DNA from: Singulisphaera sp045290345 | Lineage (GTDB): Bacteria > Planctomycetota > Planctomycetia > Isosphaerales > Isosphaeraceae | Assembly: GCF_045290345.1 (NCBI RefSeq) | Contig: NZ_CP155447.1 | Location: forward strand, 4,898,001 to 4,962,000 | Direction: 5' to 3' | Length of the DNA stretch: 64,000 nt | Shown: one piece after another, positions 1-9,236 of the stretch | Position numbering within the stretch: position 1 is the first letter of the stretch | Layout of the letters: each line of letters begins with the position of its first letter | The notes under the pieces: model-generated | Seen by the model: the letters and a program-made list of their open reading frames with translations, nothing else | Told to the model about the DNA's origin: nothing | Databases searched by the model: none | Program-made: the position numbers and the translations under genes

Positions 1-596
1 ATGACCGAGAACCACGCCTTCGGGCCGCCCTCGCTGAACGAGATATCTCTCAGGTCGGGGCGGACTTCGAATCGGGCGGCCTGGACCTCTTCCACGGCCC
101 AGCCGTCCGCAAATGCCTCTCGAAGCTCCTGCTGCGAGACCCGCCTTGGCCCCTGGGTGCCTGGCTCCTCGTCGCTGAAGCAGAGCAAGAAGAGCTGCCC
201 GCCCGGCTTCAGCACCGACGCCAGCCCACTGACGTAGCGGCGGCGGTCCTCGTCAGAGAAGACGTGGAACAGCCCGGAGTCGATCACCGTGTCGAAAGCT
301 TCGGGAAGTTCGTTCAGCGCCAGGGCGTCCATAACGAGGAAGTTCACCGTCAGGCCCCGCTCCGCTGCCTTCAGTTTCGCCCGGTGGATCGGCTCGGCCA
401 GGAAGTCAATGCCCGTGACCTTGTGGCCCCGGCTGGCGAAGAAGAGGGCATTCTCGCCCGTGCCGCACCCGGCGTCGAGGATCGACCCCGTCATCCGGTC
501 GGCTACGTCCAGGAACGCCTTCTGCGGTCCGCTGATGTCCCAAGGTGCTTGCCCGGCGTAGGCGGACTCGAAGGTGGTTCGGTCGGGAAGGGTCAT
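1..596 (-). CDS. Class I SAM-dependent methyltransferase (partial, 3' end outside window)
   Basis: The reverse strand reads openly from an ATG at 596 to the window edge (198 codons, no stop). It contains the SAM-binding motif LDAGCGTGE at residues 40-48, the acidic ribose-binding position in GIDFL (about 62-66) and a post-motif segment LKPGGQLFLLCF at about 125-136. The N-terminal PWDI segment resembles thiopurine S-methyltransferase-like and related small-molecule methyltransferases, but the substrate cannot be told. The C-terminus is missing because the window ends. An AGGAGA-like sequence on the reverse strand at about 601-606 supports this start. The methyltransferase assignment is strong, the subfamily weak. 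Confidence 0.88.
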   Translation of the reverse strand, partial: MTLPDRTTFESAYAGQAPWDISGPQKAFLDVADRMTGSILDAGCGTGENALFFASRGHKVTGIDFLAEPIHRAKLKAAERGLTVNFLVMDALALNELPEAFDTVIDSGLFHVFSDEDRRRYVSGLASVLKPGGQLFLLCFSDEEPGTQGPRRVSQQELREAFADGWAVEEVQAARFEVRPDLRDISFSEGGPKAWFSV

Positions 597-942
597 GGAA
601 GATCTCCTGTTGGTTTTTTGCATTTTCGCACGTCCGTTACATCACCGCCAGCGATGCCGGGTCAGCCAGTCTGTGATCATTCCCGACCTCGATGAATCGT
701 GGACAATATTGTAGGGTGGGCACGGCCCACCATCTTAACCCCCCTTTGGGTAAGGAGATCGGGATAGTGTTCCGTGCCCTCCTACGGGAGGGATTCGAGC
801 CTTACCGCAAACGAAATAATGAATCCACCAACTCTTAATATTTTATCCTCCAAAGCTTTACTTCATGGCAACCGAACGGCCGACTCGTCACCCTGACGAA
901 GGTGACAGAAGACGATCGTTCTGCCAGGCCGGAGTCTGTGCG
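597..942. other. Divergent intergenic region, no gene seen
   Basis: This 346-bp stretch separates a leftward methyltransferase from a rightward membrane protein, so it should hold both promoters. A short palindrome at 711-731 is described separately. An in-frame extension of the membrane-protein gene from 865 to 942 is open, but it lacks a good ribosome site and membrane-protein character, so I left it out. Confidence 0.5.
711..731. repeat. Short REP-like palindrome (GTAGG-GTGGGCACGGCCCAC type)
   Basis: The arms GGTGGGC (715-721) and GCCCACC (725-731) flank ACG. With the preceding GTAGG, the 21 bases match 19 of 21 at 18280-18300, one arm of a much larger palindrome. Together with 31613-31646 this suggests a dispersed palindromic repeat family of this genome. 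Confidence 0.5.
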
Positions 943-2754
943 ATGTCGAAAGCGGTATTACGGAGGCTGGTGGGATCATTCCTGAAGACGCGTCATCTCC
1001 CGGCGGCCGTTGCGGTGATGGCCATCTTGCTCGCGTTGCCGTCGCTGGGTGCCGGGTGGATGCTCGACGACTGGTTTCACCGGGCGGTCCTTCTCGAGAA
1101 GTCGCGGATCCAGGACTTGCTCGGTTCCCCCTCGGAGATGTTCCGATTTTTCCACGGGGACCCCGACCGGACCGGACGCCTCATGGAAATCGGACTCTAC
1201 CCCTGGTGGACCGACCCGGGCCTCAAGGCCGAGTTCTTGCAGGCCTTGACCGTCCTGACTCATCGGCTCGATTACGCACTCTGGCCCGACTCCCCGCTGC
1301 TCATGCACGCCCACAGCCTGTTCTGGCTTGGCGCGGCCGTGGCCGCCACGGCGGTCTTTTACCGGCGGATGTTCGGTGCGACATGGGGGGCGGGCGTGGC
1401 GGCGCTGCTCTTTGCGGTGGACGACGCCCGCGGCGCAACCGTGGGGTTTATTGCCAATCGCAACGTCCTCGTGGCGGCGACTTTCGGCGTCTCAGCCCTG
1501 ATTGCTCACGACCGATGGAGGCGAGACGGCTCGCGTCGAGCAGCCTTGTTAGCCCCGCTGCTACTCCTGGCCGCCTTGTTCTCAAAGGAGGAGGGGATCG
1601 GGACGTGCGCCTACCTGGCCGCTTACGGTCTGTTCGTCGACCCCCGGGGAAAGCGGCGCGGCTTGCTGGCCCTCTGGCCGTACGCCGCGGGGGTCGTGGT
1701 GTGGGCAGCCCTCCGCGCGTCCTGGGGTTACGGCGTCCGTGACATGGGCCTATATATCGACCCGCTGACCGATACCGGCCGATACCTGTCGGCCGCGGCG
1801 GACCGCCTCCCGATGCTTCTGCTCGGCCAATGGAGTCCGTTCCCGGCAGACATCGCCGTCGTATTGCATCCGCCGACATCCACCACTTTTTTGTGGTTCG
1901 CGGCGGGCTACCTGGGGCTACTCCTCTTCGTGATGACCCCGCTGCTGCGCCGCAATCACTTGTCGCGCTTCTGGGCGACGGGCATGCTCCTTGCCGCGAT
2001 CCCGGTGAGCGCCACGATCCCGATGGATCGCCTGCTCACCTTCGTCGGCATCGGCGCGGCCGGTCTCCTCGCCCAGTTTTGGGGGTTCGTGTTCTCCGGG
2101 GAAGCACCGTCGAATGCCCTCTGGCGCGTCACGGCGAAGACAGTGGCATGGTTCCTCGTGGCCGTCCACGCGGTCATCGCCCCACTCGCGCTTCCCCTGC
2201 GGTCTGCCCACCCGTTAGGGCCGAGATGGGTCGAGGCGCGCCTCCACGTCCAGATACCTCAGGAATCCCTGGAGAATCGGACCGTCGTTGTTGTGAACGC
2301 ACCGAGTTCCATGATTGCGAATTACCTCCTACTCCGCCGGGAGATGGATGGACAGTCCGTGCCCCGGTATCTGCGGGTCCTGGCACCGGCGATCCCCTCC
2401 GTCACCATCCGCCGCCTCGACGACCGAACTCTCGCTATCGCCCCCGAAGCAGGCTACCTCAGGTTTCCCCTCGATCAGGTCTTCCGGAGCGAACGCAGAA
2501 GGTTCGCGCTCGGAGATCAGGTGAGGCTAACGGGAATGACCGTCAAAATCGTCTCCCTGACCGACGACGGTCGCCCGGCCGAGGCGACGTTCCGGTTCGA
2601 CGTGCCCCTGGAATCCTCGTCCTTGCTCTGGCTCTGTTTCCGAGGAAGCGGTTTCGAGCCATTCACGCCCCCGGCCGTGGGCCAGGAGACCCAAATTCGC
2701 TTCGATTTGAAGGCTCTGATGTCACTACCCGAACCGATGAAACAGGGAGGATGA
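943..2754 (+). CDS. Polytopic membrane protein, GT-C glycosyltransferase-like
   Basis: The 603-residue protein starts at an ATG preceded by GGAG at 8-9 bases; an upstream ATG at 865 is less likely. A first membrane helix (about 20-37) is followed by the luminal motif LDDW (41-44), an acidic pair after helix 1 as seen in GT-C fold glycosyltransferases and mannosyltransferase-like proteins. Many hydrophobic segments follow to about residue 430, then a soluble C-terminal domain of about 170 residues. The family would transfer sugars from a lipid-linked donor at the membrane, but no substrate can be inferred. There is no evident operon partner; the IS element follows 141 bp downstream. Confidence 0.6.
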   Translation: MSKAVLRRLVGSFLKTRHLPAAVAVMAILLALPSLGAGWMLDDWFHRAVLLEKSRIQDLLGSPSEMFRFFHGDPDRTGRLMEIGLYPWWTDPGLKAEFLQALTVLTHRLDYALWPDSPLLMHAHSLFWLGAAVAATAVFYRRMFGATWGAGVAALLFAVDDARGATVGFIANRNVLVAATFGVSALIAHDRWRRDGSRRAALLAPLLLLAALFSKEEGIGTCAYLAAYGLFVDPRGKRRGLLALWPYAAGVVVWAALRASWGYGVRDMGLYIDPLTDTGRYLSAAADRLPMLLLGQWSPFPADIAVVLHPPTSTTFLWFAAGYLGLLLFVMTPLLRRNHLSRFWATGMLLAAIPVSATIPMDRLLTFVGIGAAGLLAQFWGFVFSGEAPSNALWRVTAKTVAWFLVAVHAVIAPLALPLRSAHPLGPRWVEARLHVQIPQESLENRTVVVVNAPSSMIANYLLLRREMDGQSVPRYLRVLAPAIPSVTIRRLDDRTLAIAPEAGYLRFPLDQVFRSERRRFALGDQVRLTGMTVKIVSLTDDGRPAEATFRFDVPLESSSLLWLCFRGSGFEPFTPPAVGQETQIRFDLKALMSLPEPMKQGG

Positions 2755-2895
2755 CCGATGGACGAGAACAATAAGGCACGCTGGATGTCAACTTCCAAGG
2801 ACGTGATCTGAAAATTCCAATTCTACTCAAACCACGCACTTTAAAACGCAAAATCATTCTTTTATTTCTAATTCCAATAGCTCCGATTGCTCTTA

Positions 2896-3789
2896 GAGAC
2901 CCTAACAAAAAGAGCTGGCAAGTACGTTGAAACAGATGATTGCGCAAGCTATCGACATTAACGCCTCGTGAATGTCAGAGCGGCGTTCGGTTCTCAGCCG
3001 GAGCTTCCGAGGCTTATGCAACCACGACAAGGTCCGTTCGACCACCCAGCGATAGCGGCCCAGACCACTTCCATGGGGCGTGTTGCGTCGGGCAATCCGG
3101 GGAAGGATTCCTCGACTTCGCAACCGCCGGCGATGAGGGGCCGAGTCGTAGGCCCGATCGGCGTAGAGAGCACGCGGGCGGCGGCGAGGACGCCCCGGCT
3201 TTCCGCGAACCGACGGGATCGCATCCACCAACGCCTCCAATTGGGTGACGTCGGGGGCGTTGGCCCCCGTCAAGATCGCGGCCAAGGGGATTCCTCCGCC
3301 GTCGGTGATCACGTGGTGTTTGCTACCCGGTTTGGCTCGATCCGTAGGGTTTGGGCCGGTCTTCTCCCCACCCCCCAGGGCTCGGACCGAGGCGCTGTCG
3401 ACCACGGCTCGGGACCAATCGATCCGGTTCGCTCCCCGCAATTCGGCCAGGAGGAGTTCGTGGAGCCTCTGCCAGACCCCGGCGCGATGCCAGTCGCGGA
3501 GTCGTCGCCAGCAGGTCATGCCGCTACCGCAACCCATCTCCTGGGGCAGATCCTCCCACGGGATCCCCGTCTTCAGGACGAAGAGGATTCCGGTCAGCGC
3601 CTTGCGGTCGTCGATCGGCTTCCGTCCAGGGAAGCGAAACCGTCGGGGTTTGGGTGGCGGCAGGAGCGGTTCGATCCGTTCCCAGAGTTCATCGGGCAGA
3701 AGAGGCTTGGCCATGTGGTATCTCCTGTGACACGTCACCCCTCCTACGTTGTTTGGCCCTGCTTCGGTTCGTTATTTTGTTAGGGTCTC
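2896..3789 (-). mobile_element. Complete IS5-family insertion sequence (IS427-like), 894 bp
   Basis: Perfect 15-bp terminal inverted repeats, GAGACCCTAACAAAA at 2896-2910 and its reverse complement at 3775-3789, bound one transposase gene. The element is flanked by a 3-bp direct repeat TTA at 2893-2895 and 3790-3792, matching the TNA duplications of the IS427 group of IS5. The right-hand TTA is the TAA stop codon of the neighbouring DUF1559 gene. The transposase stop codon lies inside the left inverted repeat. Intact ends, an intact reading frame and an intact target duplication suggest recent insertion. Confidence 0.93.
2902..3714 (-). CDS. IS5-family DDE transposase
   Basis: The 270-residue protein is read from an ATG preceded by AGGAGA. 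It has the N-terminal helical LLPDELWERIEPLLP segment typical of IS5 transposases, then the catalytic DDE residues D106 (VVDSAS), D186 (ALYADRAYD) and E226 (WVVERTLSWL). The final signature reads YRWVVERT followed by the basic RKLRLRTERR. Many relatives of this group need a programmed frameshift to fuse two frames; here a single frame encodes the whole enzyme. It mobilises the surrounding 894-bp element by cutting at the terminal repeats. The last codons and TAG stop fall inside the left terminal repeat. Confidence 0.93.
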   Translation of the reverse strand: MAKPLLPDELWERIEPLLPPPKPRRFRFPGRKPIDDRKALTGILFVLKTGIPWEDLPQEMGCGSGMTCWRRLRDWHRAGVWQRLHELLLAELRGANRIDWSRAVVDSASVRALGGGEKTGPNPTDRAKPGSKHHVITDGGGIPLAAILTGANAPDVTQLEALVDAIPSVRGKPGRPRRRPRALYADRAYDSAPHRRRLRSRGILPRIARRNTPHGSGLGRYRWVVERTLSWLHKPRKLRLRTERRSDIHEALMSIACAIICFNVLASSFC

Positions 3790-4797
3790 TTAATACTGGT
3801 CAGCGCTGACAACTTCACCGCCGGCTCGCGACGCCAACGCCTGGAACACCCGTGGAGCTACGGATTCCTTGATGAACCGGACTGAGCCATCGCAAAGTAG
3901 GAATGGGCAACCACCGGGGTGAAGACTTCCAAAGCCATCGGCTCCAGCCTGACGATTCAGGGAATTCCCGCCGGGGATACTTCCACTCAGAATGTCGGAG
4001 GAAGGACCGGTCCTGCCCATGAGCAGAAACATGGCCCCGACACATGATTTGAGGGGCCAACCCGCTTTGGTACAAAGGGGGGCTGGCGTCGAATAGCTCC
4101 AGAGGATGCCGGACCAGGCGGCATCGGCGAGCTTGCGTGACCGCTCACCGATCATCAAAGTCGCGCTCGTGCCGTCGCTGACTTCACCGAGGGCGACCCG
4201 GCTGTTCGGGTAGAGGACGCCGGTCCCCTGGACCTCATATTGGGAGGAGTTCATCCAGCCCGCCGAGGCGATGTACTGGCCGGGAGACCCTAAAACACGT
4301 GTAGAACCGTCCCCAAGGTCGATCGGCCCCTCGCCGCCCCCGTCGCTCGGGCATAGAAACATCGAAACGCTGGTATTCATCACGGTCTTGTTGGCTTTCA
4401 GGCCAAGGATACCGCGGGGGTCCGTCGAGTCAGCACTGCCGAAATCGAAGTCGAAATTCGCGGCGTCGTAGAGCGGCCTCTGCTCCAAGTAGGGCAAGAT
4501 GAGCGCCCCCCATGCCCACCCCGAACCGATTTCAAAATCAGTCGCCGACCGATTCGGGCGTAGGGCATCAGGCGCCAGACAGGCCGGCGGGAAGCTCTGC
4601 CACACGTCATGATAGCCATGCATGGCGAGGCCGATCTGCTTAAGTTGATTCTGACACTGGATCCGGCGTGCCGCCTCGCGCGCCGCCTGTACGGCGGGCA
4701 AGAGTAAGCCGATCAGGATCGCGATGATCGCGATCACCACCAGCAGTTCGATCAAGGTAAAGGCTCGTTCCTCGCGAGTTCTGTGAAGTCGACGCAT
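3790..4797 (-). CDS. DUF1559 domain protein with prepilin-type N-terminus
   Basis: The 335-residue protein begins with a type IV prepilin-like leader: a short basic segment, then FTLIELLVVIAIIAILI at 13-29. Cleavage and methylation by a prepilin peptidase would be expected. The DUF1559 body follows, ending in the planctomycete C-terminal signature with HPGG and DGSV around 297-312 and the tail SADQY. Such proteins are secreted or surface pseudopilin-like proteins of unknown role, present in many copies per planctomycete genome. The TAA stop codon coincides with the target duplication of the IS element, so the coding sequence is intact but its native downstream region is displaced. Confidence 0.92.
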   Translation of the reverse strand: MRRLHRTREERAFTLIELLVVIAIIAILIGLLLPAVQAAREAARRIQCQNQLKQIGLAMHGYHDVWQSFPPACLAPDALRPNRSATDFEIGSGWAWGALILPYLEQRPLYDAANFDFDFGSADSTDPRGILGLKANKTVMNTSVSMFLCPSDGGGEGPIDLGDGSTRVLGSPGQYIASAGWMNSSQYEVQGTGVLYPNSRVALGEVSDGTSATLMIGERSRKLADAAWSGILWSYSTPAPLCTKAGWPLKSCVGAMFLLMGRTGPSSDILSGSIPGGNSLNRQAGADGFGSLHPGGCPFLLCDGSVRFIKESVAPRVFQALASRAGGEVVSADQY

Positions 4798-5092
4798 GAA
4801 CCGAACCTCTCCCGGTGACGCTGGATCTCAAGTCGCTCGTGCAGGGTAGGGTCTCCCTTGACCTTGTCAATCCGAATCCTGCTTGCGATTGACAAAGCCA
4901 GCCAGTTCGAAGCGGAGAACGACATCATGTCTCGGGTATAAATGGCGGGGGCTCTCAGACATCAGGTCAACTCGCGAGACCCTACGAATCCTGGATCGAT
5001 GCTCCGTGGCAGACATAGAGAGGCACTATGCCAGCGCCTTCCTGACGAACCGGCAAGGCAAACGAACCTCCAAACGCTCTCGGAGATCTTTC
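4798..5092. other. Divergent promoter region
   Basis: This 295-bp region lies between the leftward DUF1559 gene and the rightward AhpD-like gene. The reading frame upstream of 5093 is open back to 4883 but looks non-coding in composition. I see no distinct operator or terminator. Confidence 0.4.
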
Positions 5093-6480
5093 ATGTTTTT
5101 ATTCACCAACATAGTATTTCTAGTAATATTCGGGACGATTATCCTTACTTCCTTGGCCATGGTCTCGCTTCCCCGTGACGGTGGGAGCGTACTGGTTACG
5201 CCGCTCTCTGACGCGGATACCTGGCGGCGAATGCCAGACGCGAAGCGAGGGGGAGGCCAGCCCCTTCCGTCCTGGGCAAAGGTGGTGGCGGTCCACTTAC
5301 CACGGACCGCCGCCGCGATGCTCGAACTCGACCTGGCCCAGCGAACCAAGAGCCCTCTCGATCCAGTGCTTCGGGCCAAGATGCGCTTCGTAATCGCCCG
5401 GACCAATCGTTGCGCGTACTCCGAGGCTTCTGCGCTCGCCGATCTTGATCGCGCCGGCGGCGGCGAAGGAATCAAGGTTCTGGCGGGAGACCCAGCGGGC
5501 TGGCCCGAGAATGACCGGGAGCCGCTTGAGCTTGCCCGGTTGCTCACGAGCTCGGCGGCGACGATCAGCGACGACCTGTTCATGCGGCTCCGCAAGCGGC
5601 TCGGCGACAAGCAGGTCGCCGCGTTGGTCTTGCTCGCAGCCTACGGTAACTTCCAGGATCGGCTCGTTCTCGGGCTGAAGCTTCCGGTCGAAACCGGCGG
5701 TCCGTTGCCCCCGCTCGACGTCAAGTTCGCGCCGGGCGCCTTCCAGTCGATGCCCCACCTGCCGCCTCAGCATGAGCTTCCGAGGCCGCTTACGTCGGGC
5801 ACAACCGTTGTCGACCGAGACCCGGAATGGTCCAGCCTCTCTTTTGAGATGTTGCAGGCGCGGCTCGACGGACAGCGTGCCCGAACGCCGCGGCTGCCCG
5901 TACCGACCTGGGACGAGGTCAAGAAGAATCTACCAACCGAGTTCGCGGCCAGGCCAACGAGGATCGTCTGGAATCTCGTCTGCTCGGGCTACGTCCCCGA
6001 GCTGGCCGTCCCCTGGAGCATTTCGACCCGAACGTTATGGGCCGAAAAACCTCAGGACCGTGTGTTTGAAGAGAGCCTGTTCTGGGTCCAGACGCGCAGC
6101 GTCCAGTGCAACTACTGCATGGGCCATTGCGAGATGCTGCTGGAGGTTGCCGGGCTGGACAAGGACGCCGTCAAGGAGCGCATCCGCCTGCTTGCCGGCG
6201 ACGACTGGGCGAGCTTCCCACCAGCCGAGCAACGGACCTACGCGTTCGCTCGCAAGCTCACCAAGACCCCTTGGGATCTCTCGATCGCCGATTACAAGGC
6301 ACTCGAAACCGATCTCGGACCCGACAACGCGATGGCCACCTTCTGGTGGCTTTGTCGCGGTCTCTACATGACCCGGGTTTCCGACGGTTTCCAGCTTCCC
6401 TCGAGCGCGACAACGTATTCGCGGATTACGCCCCGCAGAATCCAGACCCGTCCGATTTCCAGCGGACGAACCCGAAGTGA
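5093..6480 (+). CDS. AhpD-like / carboxymuconolactone decarboxylase-fold protein, probable frameshift near the 3' end
   Basis: The start at 5093 is preceded by CGGAGA, and the protein begins with a membrane anchor (residues 3-25). An AhpD-type helical domain occupies the C-terminal third, with CNYC at residues 339-342 and a His three residues later, the CxxC-H redox arrangement of AhpD-like proteins. As written, the frame runs to 6529 with a low-complexity arginine-rich tail after FQLP. In the +1 frame the same DNA reads LERDNVFADYAPQNP and stops at 6480, which fits the domain much better. A single missing C in the CCC run near 6398-6403 would explain this. The annotated end assumes that correction. 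Confidence 0.62.
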
Positions 6481-6624
6481 GTCGAACGCCATAGCACAGC
6501 GAATCGACTCACAGCGTGGTTCTTACTGAATTCCGCCTCGCCCATACTCGGGTACTTCATTGAAGGCCGTTTGACATCACGAACCATCGGAGATGACGCC
6601 GACAAAATTGTCCGCGTCACTTGA

Positions 6625-8070
6625 TTATGCGATCTGTCCCGGTTCAACAGACGACTTGCCGGCGGAGATCGGTCTTGTGGGATCGATCAGAGTCCAGCAG
6701 AGGGCGGCCATGATAAACACCGTCACATACGTTGCAAAGGCTGAGTCGTATCCGGAAAGGACCGCGAGATGGCGGTCGACCTTGGAGAGTTGGGTGAGGG
6801 AAAGCTCCTGCGCGGCCGCTGTCGTGGCGAGAGATTGCTCGACCAGAGTCCCGGTCAACCAGCCGGCCAACGCGTTGCCCAGGGTGCCAATCGTGTTCAT
6901 GCAGGCTGCGGTTACCGCGGCGTGCTCGCGACCCAGGTCCTGGCAGGTCGCCCAGGACGAACCAAGTGTCAGGTCGACGCAAAAGGCGGCCATTGAGATC
7001 GCAAGGCAGAACAAATGAACATTGTCAGTGTGGCTGGCGGCCCACCAACAGGCTGCCCCCGTGGAGAGCGCAGTCATGCCCAGGACTCGCCGAGCCCGGC
7101 GGCGATCCCCTAAAAGACGCGCCAGCCCATTCACGCAAAATCCGCCCAGAAAACAGCCGGCGGCTCCAATCCAGAGAGGAGCCCCTTTATACATCGCACC
7201 GAACTTGTCCCCCGCCGACATCGAAAAGCGTTCTTCGATGTAGGAGGGCAAATACGTCATATTGAATGCCCAGGCATAATTAATCAAGAAATACATCAGG
7301 CAGAGCGCCCACAGGCTCCGATTGGTGAGCATCGCCCGCCAGGGTACTGCCGAGTGGGTCTCCGAGGAATTCCACTCCGAACCGATCAGGTCGCGTTCCT
7401 CGGCGTTGACCCCGGGGTGATCGGCGGGGCGATCGCGAAACCAGAGGGCAAACGCGACGCACCAGACCAGGCCGATCATCCCGAAGAGAACGAAAGCCGA
7501 TCGCCAGCCCATCAGCGGGGCGGTGGTGGCCGTTCCGCCGACGAGGATCGCCAAGATCAACGGGGTGAGTCCCCCGATGAGGCGGCCCGACATGAAGACC
7601 AGGCCCTGAGCCATCTCCCAGCTTCGGGCGGGAAACCAGTTGTGAAGCGCCCGCGTAATGTTGGGATAAGCGCCCGCCTCGCCCGCACCGAACAGGAAGC
7701 GCAGGGCGATGAGGGCGCCGAGGCCACCAACCAGGGTGCCGCCCACTCGAAGGCCAACCGCGGCGGTGAGGGCCGTGCAGACCGACCACCACGCCACGAT
7801 CCGGACCAAGGTGCGACGCGGCCCCAGGAGGTCACCCATCGCCCCGGCCGGAATCTCGAAAACAGCGTAGGCGATCGCAAAGGCTGTGATCGCCCACTTG
7901 AGCTGGGAGACGTCGGTCAAGCCGAGCTCGCCCGCGATCGACGGGGCCGCCACGCCGAAGCAGGCCCGGTCGAGATAGGTGATCATCGACAGCGTGCAGG
8001 CGAACCCGAGCACCCGGTAGCGGACACTCGTCGGCGCAGCGGCCTGCGAGGCGGGAGGAGACTCCGTCAT
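6625..8070 (-). CDS. MFS transporter, anion:cation symporter (ACS) type
   Basis: The 481-residue protein has about twelve hydrophobic segments and ACS-family features: TYLDRACFGVAAPSI in the first helix region, AYAVFEIPAGAMGD after helix 2, and the GAGEAGAYPNITR segment of helix 4. Characterised members import organic anions such as hexuronates, glucarate or galactonate by proton symport. The ATG at 8070 overlaps the stop of the preceding dehydratase gene as TGATG, indicating translational coupling. It is the last gene of a five-gene operon under the divergent GntR regulator, so it is the likely importer of the operon's sugar-acid-like substrate. The exact substrate is inference. Confidence 0.88.
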   Translation of the reverse strand: MTESPPASQAAAPTSVRYRVLGFACTLSMITYLDRACFGVAAPSIAGELGLTDVSQLKWAITAFAIAYAVFEIPAGAMGDLLGPRRTLVRIVAWWSVCTALTAAVGLRVGGTLVGGLGALIALRFLFGAGEAGAYPNITRALHNWFPARSWEMAQGLVFMSGRLIGGLTPLILAILVGGTATTAPLMGWRSAFVLFGMIGLVWCVAFALWFRDRPADHPGVNAEERDLIGSEWNSSETHSAVPWRAMLTNRSLWALCLMYFLINYAWAFNMTYLPSYIEERFSMSAGDKFGAMYKGAPLWIGAAGCFLGGFCVNGLARLLGDRRRARRVLGMTALSTGAACWWAASHTDNVHLFCLAISMAAFCVDLTLGSSWATCQDLGREHAAVTAACMNTIGTLGNALAGWLTGTLVEQSLATTAAAQELSLTQLSKVDRHLAVLSGYDSAFATYVTVFIMAALCWTLIDPTRPISAGKSSVEPGQIA

Positions 8071-9191
8071 CAAGTCGACTCGCTAATAAGTACGGAACGG
8101 ACGAAGTCCTCGTTGATCGTGACCCCCAGCCCGGGACGGTTGGGCACGACAATCCAGCCGTCCTCGGCCTGAATCTTCTCCAAGGTCAGCTCGTGGCGGA
8201 GCGGAGAATCCTCGACGCAGTCTTCGAAGAGGAAGGCATCGCGGCAGGTTGACAGCCAGTGCAGGCTGGCGGCGGCCGTGACGGGGCTGGTGTAGCAGTG
8301 ATTACAGAGCCGAGCGCCAATCTCCTCAACCCGTTGCCGGATGTAGGCGGCCTCGGTGAAGCCGTTGCGCGACAGATCGACCTGGTAAACGTCAAGACAA
8401 CGGCCGTCGATCAAAGGGCGGAACGACTGCCGCCCACACTCTTCCTCGCCCGATGCGATGGGGACGGGGGAACGGTCACGGAGCCAACGATAACCTTCAT
8501 AATCGTCGGGACCAAGTGGTTCTTCGAGCCACCCGATCTTGAAATCAGCAAACGCCTTGGCTCGATCCAGTGCGGTGCGCGCATCCCAGACGCACCCGGC
8601 GTCGATCAACAGGGTGGCGTCGTCGCCAAGCCCCTTCCTCGCTCCAGCGACGAGGGCAAGGTCGACGGCCTCGCTCTGCCCCATCGGCTCCCAGCCGAAT
8701 TTCACAGCGCGATAGCCGGCCTCGCGCCAGCGCCGGCCGATCGCCGCGGTTTCCTCACCGTTACGCCCGAATAAGATCGAGGCATACGCGGGGAAGCGGT
8801 CGTGAAGCTTTCCCCCCAAGAGCCGGTGAATCGGCTCACCAAAATGTTTGCCCTTGAGGTCCCAGAGCGCCATATCAATCGCCGCCATCGCCGTGATGGT
8901 CGTTGATCGGCGGCCACAATACATCGTCCGACGGTACATTTTCTGCCAGATCCGCTCGGTTTCCAGCGGGTTCTCGCCGATCAGCAGAGCGCGCAGTCCG
9001 GTCGCAATGTTGTGGCTGAACGGGGCGTCGATGATGGCCTTGACCATCTCTGGAGACGAGTCAGCCTCGCCAATCCCCTCCAAACCGTTGTCGGTCCGGA
9101 CTCGCACCAGGACGGAGTCTTGGCTGCTCGCCGTCTTGGCTTCAACATTCTGGATGCGAAGGATCTGGCAAACGATCTCAGTGATTTTCAT
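8070..9191 (-). CDS. Mandelate racemase / muconate lactonizing enzyme family protein (enolase superfamily)
   Basis: At 373 residues it has the usual length: an N-terminal capping domain, then a TIM barrel. Metal ligands appear as D197 (LLIDAGC), E223/E224 (WLEEP) and E249/E250 (ASGEEE). The general-base position reads VKFGW (K164) rather than K-x-K, and H298 (CNHCYTSP) with D272 (QVDLSRNGFTEA) resembles the Asp-His dyad of the mandelate-racemase subgroup. Family members abstract an alpha-proton of acid sugars, usually to dehydrate them to 2-keto-3-deoxy acids. Context with an ACS transporter and GntR regulator suggests sugar-acid dehydration; the substrate is unassigned. Confidence 0.9.
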   Translation of the reverse strand: MKITEIVCQILRIQNVEAKTASSQDSVLVRVRTDNGLEGIGEADSSPEMVKAIIDAPFSHNIATGLRALLIGENPLETERIWQKMYRRTMYCGRRSTTITAMAAIDMALWDLKGKHFGEPIHRLLGGKLHDRFPAYASILFGRNGEETAAIGRRWREAGYRAVKFGWEPMGQSEAVDLALVAGARKGLGDDATLLIDAGCVWDARTALDRAKAFADFKIGWLEEPLGPDDYEGYRWLRDRSPVPIASGEEECGRQSFRPLIDGRCLDVYQVDLSRNGFTEAAYIRQRVEEIGARLCNHCYTSPVTAAASLHWLSTCRDAFLFEDCVEDSPLRHELTLEKIQAEDGWIVVPNRPGLGVTINEDFVRSVLISEST

Positions 9192-9236
9192 GCACGCTTC
9201 CGGACGGGTGAATATGTGGCCAGCCAGGGAACCGAA

